From Diphasiastrum complanatum (Eukaryota; Streptophyta; Lycopodiopsida; Lycopodiales; Lycopodiaceae): a DNA stretch of 64,000 bases. The notes under the pieces were generated by a model, which saw only the letters and a program-made list of their open reading frames with translations, had not been told where the DNA came from and did not search any database. Where the stretch lies: the NCBI GenBank assembly GCA_029204225.1, contig CM055103.1:38487813-38551812 (forward strand), written 5' to 3'. The position numbers and the translations under genes are program-made. Positions 10,045 to 19,979 of the stretch are shown here, piece by piece (position 1 is the first letter of the stretch; each line of letters begins with the position of its first letter).

Positions 10045-11600
10045 ACTCTTTATAACTCGCTTTGCAAAATAGTCATCAACTATACCAAGGTATCTTATAA
10101 GACCTCACACCTTGGTTGTTTCACTCACCTACTAAGAAGTCAAGTCCATCCATTTCTAATTAACAACCCAATGATTTGATAATTACAAATTTACAATCAA
10201 TTGTCAGAAATATTTACAATCGGGACAGGGAATAAAAGCATCTGACATTTCTCCCCCCTTCAAAGACATTGTCTGTGGTGACAAATCTAGGGTACTGTGA
10301 ACTCAAATTGTGCATGGTCTTCCAAGTAGCAATAGTAAGAGGCCTACAGGTAGCAATTGTGCGCGGTCTTCTAGGTAGCAATAGTAAGAGGCCTGCCATG
10401 CCAAGCGACCAAGTATTTACGGATTAGCTAGTTGTGAACGCCTATCCCGCTAGTACAATGCTCTCATTGGTCCATGGATCACATCCCTTGCTCTTGGAAA
10501 GGAAACAAGCGATCAGATAATAAGTTATCGCCATAATGCAAAAGCTTCTTTAGTCTAGAAACATGAGATACATGATGCACTTTACAAGTTCCAACCTATA
10601 AGAAACATCAATTATTTTCTTGACAAACATTCAAGGTCCAGAATAATGAGGAGATAACTTGTAAAAGTTTTTGTTTTCAAGGTCTTAGAGTCCGTTGGTA
10701 CTTGGAGGAAAACCATGTGTTCAGCGATGTTCGATTCTTATTAGCATGTTCTTTAAACCATAATTTATTTTAAAAGGACTCATTTTTGTTCTAACCTTTT
10801 TCTTATCATGATAAGCGAACTTAAGCAGTGCCAAATACTTTTCCCATTGAGATTGCTTATCACCCTTTATGATTTGGTTGACTCGTTGAATTTGGCCATT
10901 CGTTTCATGATGATCTGTACTGCTCCTTCTCAAGTAGAATTCTAGCTTGGGTATGACTACATCCCCAAAACTTCTCGTAGAATGAGTGTCTTTATTGGAC
11001 AGGATGGATGAATCATGAATGTTGTTGGGGGCATTAGTCAATCCAAGAGGCATTACCTGAAATTCGTCGTGACCAACACGAGTTCGGAAGGCGGTCTTAT
11101 TTGCATCCTCTTCATAAACTCTTACTTGATGGTAACCACTCTTCAAATCAGTCTTACTAAGCACAATAGCACCATGAAGGGCATCCAAAAGATCATCGAT
11201 AAACAGCATAGGATATTGATCCTTAATAGTCATCTTGTTCAAGCCTTGATAAGTCACACATTTTCTTAAACCCATCCTTCTTCTTAACAAGACAAAGGGG
11301 TCAAAGCCAGGCCTTATCTGCCGTCTAACGAGATAATTCTCAATCATGGTTCTCACATCTTTCTCCTCTTTCAGACTCATTTTATAAGGTGGTCCATTAA
11401 GAGGAGATCATAGATGATTCCTCTTGTTTAAGCCTTGATGATCCACACATTTTCCAAGACCCATCCTTCTTCTTAACAAGAATGATTGGAGAGGCAAAGG
11501 GGGAGAAGCTAGGCCTTATTTGCTGCTTGGTGAGATAATAATTAATCATGCTCTTGACCTCGTTCCTCTTTTAGACTCATTCTATAAGGTGACCTATTAT
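10045..11600 (-). mobile_element. Ty3/gypsy chromovirus-like relic with internal RT-to-integrase deletion
   Basis: Minus-strand pieces start with an RT block (11380 to about 11020) containing [15 protein letters not shown] and [13 protein letters not shown]. After a short unrelated spacer it continues in one frame into the integrase C-terminal part (about 10930-10721, [12 protein letters not shown]). The segment coding for the rest of RT, RNaseH and the integrase core is missing. Farther on, at 10680-10350, are an integrase C-terminal end and a chromodomain-like YLVAWHGRPLTIATWK. A polypurine tract (complement of 10247-10262) precedes a likely LTR start, TGTCAGATGC at about 10245. The RT N-terminal part is duplicated in tandem at 11400-11600. 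It is non-functional. Confidence 0.75.
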
Positions 11601-12097
11601 TAGTAGATCATAAATAATTAAAAATGGAGTTCAAGCTTATGTTCCACGTTTCTTTTAGGGGGTAAAATAGATGAGGTTCATCGATAAAATAAACCCTCCC
11701 TAATTTGGTGATCAAGGTTCTTAGTGAGTTTAGGTTGTTCTTGCCACATGTCACTTTCACATATAGTAGTTGAGATATCAAACAAAAAACAAACATGCAT
11801 ATACTTGCAGTGAACCTTATGCAATTGACTAGCTGTCATCAAAGGTCTTGGATGCACATCAAGCTCACCACGAAGTGAATTGATCCCACCAATTTATTGA
11901 AACTCGTATACATGAGTATCCTAGGTGATGTAGGGCTTCCTCGCCATGTGCAAACAAGTTCCAAGCACCACATTGAAGTGTGCCAAATGGGTTATCTAGA
12001 CCTCTATTGTGTATTGGTACAGGATGGTTGTTTTCTCACTCTTAACCTGTTAATCAAACTGGAGTAATTACATGATGCAAGGACCTAGTGTCAATAA

Positions 12098-12770
12098 TGA
12101 TGAATTTAATCCCTTCCTCAATCCATTTTAAAAAAATTGAGATCCATTCACTCAATCTATTAGAATGTAGTTTGTCAAAACAATTAAGGTTCGAATGCAA
12201 GAAAAACCCTTAGTTTGCAAATTAGGCACCGACCGACATTCTCCCTGTATAAATACAAAGAGTTTGACATAAGTAAAATGGCGATCGGCATAGGTCCACA
12301 CAAATGCCGACTTTGATCAGTAAACCAAAATCTGATCGGTATTGGAGATTCAATGTAGCTGAAATGTCGACATTGAAAAATGCTAATTGGCATTTTTCAT
12401 GGTGCCATCAAATTGAAGCCCATCACCTGCCCAGTCTAAATCCTTTTAAGGACTGCCCTTGTTTCATATGTATATTCGAACGACGAGGTTAAATGTTAGC
12501 TTCAAAATCGCACGGATCAGATGACGACTGTTTCCACGACATATTGCAGCCATGATATTTCTTGTAAACATATCAGATTAGTGATTTATTATCCATATGA
12601 CAATTTACAAGATTTACTCAATGCATGCATATATCTGAATAGATTAACGATTCAACATGTGAGTTGTGAATCAAACATTAGACAAATAGAGAGAACGTGT
12701 GGCAAGTGCGTGGCCACGATAGCTGCCGCTATTGATTTGCACTCTATATTTAGTTGCATGTATGTCGGAA
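12098..12770 (+). repeat. 5' LTR-like repeat of a copia relic (truncated)
   Basis: It begins TGATGAATTTAATCCC and is a direct repeat of the sequence starting at 14930. Similarity runs to about 12768 and then stops, so the 3' part of this LTR is missing. It contains multiple copies of a GCCGA / TCGGC word embedded in AAATGCCGA-type phrases. Confidence 0.7.
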
Positions 12771-12839
12771 TTCAAGGTGAACTAGAAGCGGAAACATTCA
12801 CAATGACGTAAGTGATTAATGTTCTATGAACAATCACAA

Positions 12840-13335
12840 ATTATGCATACAAGTGGAAGCAAAGTAGGATATCAATGGAGACAAATCTCTATACAAAAGC
12901 ATTGCCACTATTTACACAAGTAGAGATAGAGAAATCCAAAGGCCAATGGTTCCCAATGTGGAATATCCAAAAGCCGAGAGCCAAGAGCCATATGTTACAT
13001 AGTAGTTACAAAAGCAAATGAAATGCCTTGGCATTGGACAGCCAAGTGCTAATTGGAGATGGTCACTTGCCCCATGGACCCCCCATTATGAGTTGGGCCT
13101 CTCCAAACTTGAGTACATGGACCAAAAGGTAAAAAATGCTCCTTGGGTCCTCAAAACCATATGCATAGCCCCAACGTCATTAAATATGGCATTAACCCCA
13201 TGAAGTCACACAATGCAAGGCTGGAGAAAGCTCTATAATCGCCATACTATCTTTGGATAAAATTCCACCCAGGGAGAAAATAAACTTTGATGACCCTTGA
13301 CAGCCGTTCAGGGTTTACCTTCTGGTACCTCGACT
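12840..13335. other. Internal region of the copia relic, no recognisable coding
   Basis: Between the left LTR and the first pol piece I see no gag or protease motif. The sequence is not obviously repetitive. Gag and the first half of pol appear to be deleted or replaced. Confidence 0.4.
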
Positions 13336-13339
13336 TCGC

Positions 13340-14929
13340 AGTCAGAGCATCACAATATTGATTATTAAGAAACTTTTAGCCTGGTAGTTAAGTATTTTTC
13401 GATTAGACTTTTATTCTCATATGCTACTGCAGCTAATCTTGAAGTACATCACTTAGATGTACAAACAACTTATCTTAACGGACTAATAGAAGAGGATATT
13501 TACATGATGTGGGTAGAGGGTCCTGTGCTCAATTGCAAAGAGAATCATGTATCCACGAAGCACTTTATGGCCTGAAGCAATTTGCCAGAGCATGGTTTCT
13601 GAGGATAAACTCTTTTCTCATTCAACATGGATTCGAACTAAGCAATTATGTCTTTTTTTACAAAAAATGCAAAGAATTTGACATGATAGATTTGGCGAGG
13701 CTCATTACAATCTTGGAATATCGATTCAGAGAGATAGAAAAGCAGAGGTATATCTATAATATGCTCTTTAAATACAATCTTATGAATTGCAAGCTCGTTT
13801 ACACACCCACGGATCCAGGTTTAAAGTTATTCAAGGAGTAGTGTCCTCAAACGAAAGATGAGAAAGAGCAGATCAGAGATTACCTATATCATTCTATGAT
13901 AGGATCTCTCATGCTTGGTAGCAACCAACGTTTCAAACGTCCAAACTTGAGATTTTTCAAACGTTTGAAGAAACCAACTGAGTGTTTCAATTTTAGGGCT
14001 TTCAAAAAATTGAATATTTTTACTGTATTGTAGGAAAAATTGCTTATTACTTGTTAAACAACAGAAAAGACCACATTAAGGAGCATAGGACCATGAACAA
14101 CTTTATGATGTTGTTGAAAGTAGGTGATAAATAAGCCACAAATATATGAAAATGTATGATGTTTTCCAAAAACCAAAAGCTAAAAAAAAGATTTCGAACG
14201 TGTTTGAAACGAGTTTGGTTCTGCAACCAAATGAGTTTGGTAGCTACTATGCTCTCATGATGCAATGGTCTATACTAAATTGGACTCTGCGTTTGTTGTT
14301 ACCTCCTTAAGCTAGTTCACGGCTTATCCAGGTATGATCCATTGGAAGGCTCTTATGAGAGTCATGAGGTATGTTCAAGCAACGATGGACCTATGCATCT
14401 ATGCTATGGAGGAGTTGATGCAATCAACTCCACATATTGAGTGAATACATAGATGTGAGTTGGGTGGGAGATATAGACAATCGTAAATCCACATTTGGAT
14501 TTACCTTCTTGCTCAATAATGGTCCGGTCTCTTGGAACAGTCGTAAGCAGACCTCCATTGCTCTGTATAACTGAATCAAATTATATTGTAGCTCCACAAG
14601 CCACTAAAGAACCAATATGGTTGAGAAACCTGTTATTAGACATTGGCCTGAAACAATATGCTTCAACAATTATTCTATGTGATAATGAGAGTGCAATTGC
14701 CTTATATGTCAATCCTAGATTTCATTCTAGGAGTAAGTATATTGAAATTAAACATCACTATGTCAGAAGCAGAGTCCTCAACAAGGAGGTAAGTTTGAAG
14801 TTTTGTTGAATGCAGTACATGGCAACAGGCATATCTACAAAAGCGTTGAATCCAAATGACACAAAAGATTTGTGCAATGCTGAATCTAATGATCAAGGCT
14901 TTCATGGATTTAGATTAAGGGGGGTGGGG
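13340..14929 (+). mobile_element. Ty1/copia RT-RNaseH relic between the two LTR-like repeats
   Basis: Plus-strand fragments include an RT piece at about 13380-13600 (LEVHHLDVQTTYLNGLIEED, normally DVKTAFLNGDL), a connector with MIGSLM at 13890-13913, and RNaseH pieces at 14470-14560 (DIDNRKSTFGFTF) and 14600-14805 (ATKEPIWLRNLL, CDNESAIAL, KYIEIKHHYVR). Stops and frameshifts are frequent. A 338-bp hAT-type element (13914-14251) interrupts the RT-RNaseH connector. A purine tract AAGGGGGGTGGGG (14918-14929) directly precedes the right LTR. Confidence 0.8.
13914..14251. mobile_element. 338-bp hAT-type MITE inside copia RT
   Basis: It is flanked by the 8-bp duplication CTCTCATG (13906-13913 and 14252-14259). 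The left end reads CTTGGTAGCAACCAA; the reverse complement of the right end reads CATAGTAGCTACCAA. The inverted repeat is imperfect, with 11 or 12 of 15 matching. It has no coding capacity. Subterminal words include GTTTCAAACG and its complement. The right-end start CATAGTAGC resembles the CATAGTTGC terminus of the larger hAT family in this window, so cross-mobilisation is possible. Confidence 0.85.
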
Positions 14930-15950
14930 TGATGGATTTAATCCCTTCCTCGATCCAGTTTTTATTCACTGAATCTATTAGAATGCAGTTTGTCAAAGGA
15001 GTTAAAGGTTCGAATGCAGGACAAACTAGGCACTGATCGGCATTCTCCATGCATAAATACAAAGAGTTCGGTGCGAATTGACGTTCTCTGCATATTTACA
15101 CGCAATTTGGCACAGGCCAAAAAATGTCGATGGACATTTTTCTAAAGTGCCAAAAATGCCAAAAGGAATAAGTAAAATGCCGATTGGCATAGATCCGCAA
15201 AAATGCCGACTTTGACAGGTCAAACAAAATACCAATCGGTTTTGGAGATGCAACGTAGCCGAAATGCCGACACCGAAAAATGCCATGGTGCCACTCAAAT
15301 CGAAGCCTCATCATTTGCCCAATCCAAATCCTTTAAGGACTGCCCTTATTGCATCTGCATATTCGAACGACGGGGTTAAACATTAGCTTTAGCGGGTGCT
15401 ACTGCAAAATCACAACGGATCAGATGACGACTACTTCCACGATTGATTACAGCCACGATCCATCTTTCAAACATATTAGATTAGTCATTTATTACGCTTA
15501 TGACAATTTGCAAGGTTAACTCAACGCATGTATATATTGAAATAGATTAACGACTAAGTATGTGAGCTGTGAGTTAGACATTGGACAGCCAAAGAGCTAG
15601 TGCGCGGCCACCACAGCTGCCACTATTGAGTTGCACTTTACGTTTAGCTGCATGTACACTTTCATGTGTTTATATTGGATTCATTTCAAGAGTTTTATTG
15701 AGTCATTGTATCAGTTTGAATGGGCTCATCTTCTTCTCATTGTTTCGTATAAGGTGATTCATATCTTTTTAATTGAATTTGATGACTAATTGGTGAATGT
15801 CAGTGTTGTCTAATGCTTCCGCAAGCTGCGCTCTATAATCTTTGTGTTTGTCTATTAATCAACTATTTCTATCCTAACGATTTCAAAGTCAGAATCAAGT
15901 ATTTGAATCTTTGATTCGAATTTGATAGGCATAGTACATGCACTGAGGAA
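14930..15950 (+). repeat. 3' LTR-like repeat of the copia relic
   Basis: It starts TGATGGATTTAATCCC immediately after a polypurine tract and matches 12098-12770 over its first 725 bp or so. The U3-like part is packed with AAATGCCGA and TCGGCATTT words. Its 3' end is unclear; sequence like the leader at 27420-27445 appears at 15915-15940, so the LTR probably ends near there. Confidence 0.7.
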
Positions 15951-15955
15951 AATCG

Positions 15956-16330
15956 TTACGGTCCTCCGGCTTCCGTGTTTTTCCCAAGAAATAAAATAAG
16001 CACATCTCTATCACACAAGTGTCCACGCATAACAATCACTGAAGCACAAGGAAATAGATACCTATGTTGTGCCACCCTCGACAGCTGTGATATTAGAAGT
16101 GAAGCCACCTTCTTGACCATTGATACATTCATTAATTGTGGAGCACCCTGTGGTTCCTCTCGCTCCAGCTCTTCAATTTGCATTGGTGGTGCTGCTTGTT
16201 CAACTTGTAGACTGTAGTTGTCTCGCTTCAGGTTACGTGAGCACTCCTTCCACCTATGTCACCCTAGACATCCAAGGCACATGTTTTCTTTTTTTGCCCA
16301 CTCCAAGTATTGCAGTGACAACATAGAAAA
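15956..16330 (-). mobile_element. Retroelement gag-protease fragment with zinc knuckle
   Basis: On the minus strand a CX2CX3HX4C-like knuckle (CLGCLG, stop, HRWKEC, around 16280-16240) is followed by an open stretch of 75 residues with no clear domain. A gag C-terminus is the simplest reading. The stop inside the knuckle marks it as a relic. Confidence 0.45.
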
Positions 16331-16349
16331 GCGATTAGAGTACATTAAC

Positions 16350-17690
16350 TCTTAACACTCCCCCCTTAATGGTCACATTGTCAAGGATTGTGCATAGCAC
16401 AAGTATGCATCTGTATCCTCCATGACACCATGTAATGAAGATCCTCAATTCTGATGTAGAATCCTCGATCAACTCTGATCTCAATGTCTTCATTACTCGA
16501 TGTAGAACTTCCTTTGAATGTCGATCCTTTTCATATGAACCTGCTTCATACGACTTCCCAATGTCTTGCTTTTGTCTTCATGTCCCTTTATTGCATATGT
16601 GTGACCACTCTACTTGAAGAGCAATTTATGATATGGGAGAACAAAGTTTCCTTAAATACTCGAGCTATTCAGATTTCAAATTGTGATACTGTAGAAGATT
16701 TTGTCTATGAGGAACGATCTGTTGGCTATTTTCCATTCAAAAATACGTTTGCAATCCTGAATAGCTCTGTGATGGGAGAACCAATTTCCAGAGGGAACAA
16801 GAAATAAGCAGTCCATGTGCTATATTGATGGCGGTGGTAACCCCATGAATAATCATCCAAGTTCAACAATGATGTCATTCTGTTAGCTGGGTTAGATGTG
16901 CAGATAATAGTAGAGTGTTATTCAACCCAAATATTTGAATGAATGAGAAATACAAGATTATTTGCAAAAGTGATCCGCAGATTACATCAGATTGGATCCA
17001 ATACTCACAGGTGCCACCAGGGAAGAATGAAAATATTGTTTGCAGTAAGCCCTGCCAGCCCCATTTTAGACTTGATCATTGTATTTAACAATATTGTAGA
17101 GGGAAAAATGCAGTGGATGAAATTTTAAATATTAGCAGCATGAAGAGTATTGAGGTATTTAGTGACTGCTAAGGCACAGGTAAGGGCCTTCCGACTGATA
17201 AATAACACATTCCCGATTTGCGTCCAGGGCTTTTCTTTTCTATTATATGATGATTGTAATCGTCTTTTTGGCATACAGTTGATGTTGGTGCTTGTTGCAT
17301 ATAAGACGACCTATCCAGTTTTGCTGGCTTGGTGGACGGGCCAGCATTGTTTTGTTTATATCCATTGCTTGCAAGAGACAAGTCTGATGAATTCTGGGTT
17401 TTGGTTTTTATGCAGTCATTACTTAATATTCTAGTTGTTTTGATTTCCAATCTTATTGACCAAGCTCTTTTTGTCATTTTTGTTAGGGTTGCACTACAAT
17501 TCTGTCTCAAGCATCACTTTTAGACGCTTTCATGTTGTATTTTTCAATGCATTCTGTCAGTGTAAAAGTTTTTCTTGAAGCTCATAGTTCTCTCTTGGCA
17601 TGGTTGTGACTCTTTGTGGAGCTATGTTAGTTGTTCATGAAACCAAATCTTCTTCTTATTTCACTATTGATGCTGTGATGATAGGGTCGT
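16350..17690. other. Spacer upstream of the RRM gene, no coding exon identified
   Basis: I looked here for the missing 5' exons of the RRM gene and found none with RNP motifs. A strong splice-donor-like site (CAG then GTAAGG at 17179/17180) lies about 520 bp upstream of the first recognised acceptor. The frame leading into it contains a stop, so at most it would be untranslated leader. Confidence 0.4.
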
Positions 17691-17697
17691 ATTACAG

Positions 17698-18674
17698 TCT
17701 GCAACTTGGCATCAGTGGGCAGCTCTGTGGGATCGAGTCCTGCAGATCAAGCACAGCGGAAGCTATATATTGGTGGTTTATCGTATGAAACTTCTAACGA
17801 GACACTTTTGAACATTTTTGCTCAGTATGGAGAGATTGAAGAAGGTTCAGTCGCTTATGACAAGAACACAAACAAATCACGGTATGCTTAAAAGGACATT
17901 CTCTCTATTCGTTGTTGTTTGGTCTAAAAGTTGCAAGACCTCCATAGTAGATCTGTTATTAAAATTTATCTTCATTGTTTGCAAGAAATAAAAGACTAAT
18001 TTGTGTGCTTGGTTTTGATGAAAGAGGCTTTGCATTTATTACATATAAGACAGTTGAAGCTGCAAGGAGGGCTATTGATGATACCAACAAGACCATTGAG
18101 GTATCTGCTTCAGTTGTGCTTGGTTGATATAGTACTGTGGCATTGCACTTATATGCAGAAATTCTAAACGGCTACATTTATAGGAGCTACATCTTGAGAG
18201 TATGCACTGTGACCTTGAATGTGAAAAGGATAGTGAACTGGCTTTGTTTGATGGATTATGCAGGGACGGCATGTAACTGTCAAGTTAGCAGCTGAGGGTC
18301 AGAAAGAGAAGTCTTCAGCACAAGTGATGGCACCTGTTCAACATGGTCAAATGATTCCAATGCAAGCAGGATACGGTGTTGTTAATCCAAACGTTCCAAC
18401 CTATGCAAGAGCGCAAGGGCCAGCTCCAACTGGTCCACAGCTGGGTTTCTCTCATTATGCTCCTGGATTATCTACATACACCACACAACCTGCATATCCT
18501 GGAGTTGCAGGTAATCCACAGTATGGGGCTGTTGCTGCATCACTACCACAGTACACTCCTGCACAGTATGCACAGTATGCTGCAGCTTTTCCTCAATCAG
18601 GCCAGGCTGTCTTTCAAACGGCACCAGCTGGTGGAGCTGGGGTAGTTCCAACCTATTATGCAAGTGCACAGTGA
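17698..18674 (+). CDS. UBA2-like RRM protein, 3' part of gene (partial at 5' end)
   Basis: Predicted nuclear RNA-binding protein of the hnRNP-like UBP1-associated protein 2 (UBA2) group, which in Arabidopsis binds U-rich RNA. Three exons fit GT-AG splicing: 17698-17881, 18025-18100 and 18264-18674. Together they encode one RRM with RNP2 LYIGGL and RNP1 RGFAFITY, then GRHVTVKLAAEGQK and a tail rich in Ala, Gln, Gly, Pro and Tyr ending VPTYYASAQ. The phrase YGEIEEG and the region around RNP1 resemble the second RRM of UBA2 proteins. That implies a first RRM in upstream exons, which I cannot find. No ATG lies in frame between the acceptor at 17697 and the RRM; a stop occurs at 17682. The gene is therefore either incomplete here (very long intron) or 5'-truncated. 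RRM identity is firm; the UBA2 assignment is an inference. Confidence 0.75.
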
Positions 18675-18699
18675 AAGTCAATTAATTGTATTTCTATAT

Positions 18700-19660
18700 C
18701 CTTCTAGGAATGCTACTTGAGAAATAGCTTGAATATAGCTTTAGTTGGAAGCAGTAATTTCTACTTCTTCAATTCAGAGTTTTAGTTTTGCTAGAAGGTG
18801 TTTCTGTGCTCGGGATTTCTCGCTTGTCCGATATTTTGGTCCGTTTTGGGTAGAGCATAACATTGTGCTGTATTCAAATCTGAGTTTTTACATTTCAATG
18901 CACAATGTTGAGACGCCAATCAATCACCCTCACTTATTGCAAGTATGAACGTCATCTAGATGCTGATTGATAAAGTCAGGAGTGCTAGGGATTTTTTGGC
19001 TTTCTGGGATTTAAAAAGTGTGAAAACTGTCAAAAGTGAATGTATAGCAAGCAGGTTACCAGTCACTTGGTACACAATGCACAACATTCTCAAAATATTA
19101 TTTAAAGTTTTGTTTTTGCTTTGCTGTTCTGCCATTAGGAAACTAGAATCTAGTTTATGATATGTGGATGGCCAAATATTCACATTTAAGATTTTAGTTG
19201 ATCAATTGGTCTTACAAGCGTGAGCTGCAACATTTTTCATCATTGAAATATATCAATCATCAAAGGCGTTGCGTGGACACATTTATTTTTGAAAGGCTTA
19301 AGCAGATTTTTCTAATAGACTGTGATGGGCTTGGCATTTTGTTGATTGTACACTTTGTAATGAGGAAAAGGCTTCAAAGTGCCTACTTAATTCAATTAGT
19401 CATAAGGCACCATACCATGGGGACATCAAAGCTAGGAAAGGGCTGTGAATTTAATTAGACAAAAAAATGGTTTGCATGTAGTTTGATAATATGGGGAAGA
19501 GCTTTTGCATATTTGAGATATGGCACATACGTGGTATGGAGCATTTTGTTTTGTGTACGAGGAATGTGAAATCTCTCTCTCTTAGCTGGCCTACATGATG
19601 GAGGCTGCCACCGGTGGTTGCTTTCAAAAATGTGGTGGCAAGCCACATGTCGGAGGTAGA
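18700..19660. other. 3' flank of the RRM gene, no further gene
   Basis: AT-rich sequence, probably 3' UTR and spacer. No conserved reading frame is visible. Confidence 0.5.
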
Positions 19661-19683
19661 GTGCAACCTCTGACCTGTATCAT

Positions 19684-19911
19684 CCTCTATTGAGCATGTT
19701 TCTGCCAGATGGCAAGAGGCTGCCTCCAAATGCTGGCCCGTTTCTGGAGGTTGACTTTTTAAACCTCCGGAGACTAGAGCCAACCTGACCGTATCGTCCT
19801 CTATTGGGCAAGTTTCTGCCAGATGGCAAGAGGTTTCCTCCAAAGGCTGGTTTGCTTCTGGAGGTTGTCTTTTTAAACCTCAGGAGACTAGAGCCAACCT
19901 CCGGAGGTAGG
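19684..19911. repeat. Tandem duplication, two units of 114 bp
   Basis: Copies start at 19684 and 19798, sharing CCTCTATTG and a long block around 'tttctgccagatggcaagag' and 'ctagagccaacct'. The sequence also contains short CCTCCGGAGG-like palindromes. Frames across it give only repeat-derived peptides. Confidence 0.85.
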
Positions 19912-19937
19912 AGGAAATATTCCCTCCTACCTCCATG

Positions 19938-19978
19938 TGGCCTCTCTCTCTCTCTCTGTGTGTGTGTATATATATATG
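19938..19978 (+). repeat. CT/GT/AT compound microsatellite
   Basis: Consecutive (CT)n, (GT)n and (AT)n runs. Confidence 0.95.
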
Positions 19979-19979
19979 T

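Noticed and set aside
17706-17891. Start of the RRM protein at 17706
   Set aside because: The codon there is TTG, not ATG, and the frame continues upstream to a splice acceptor, so this is an internal exon.
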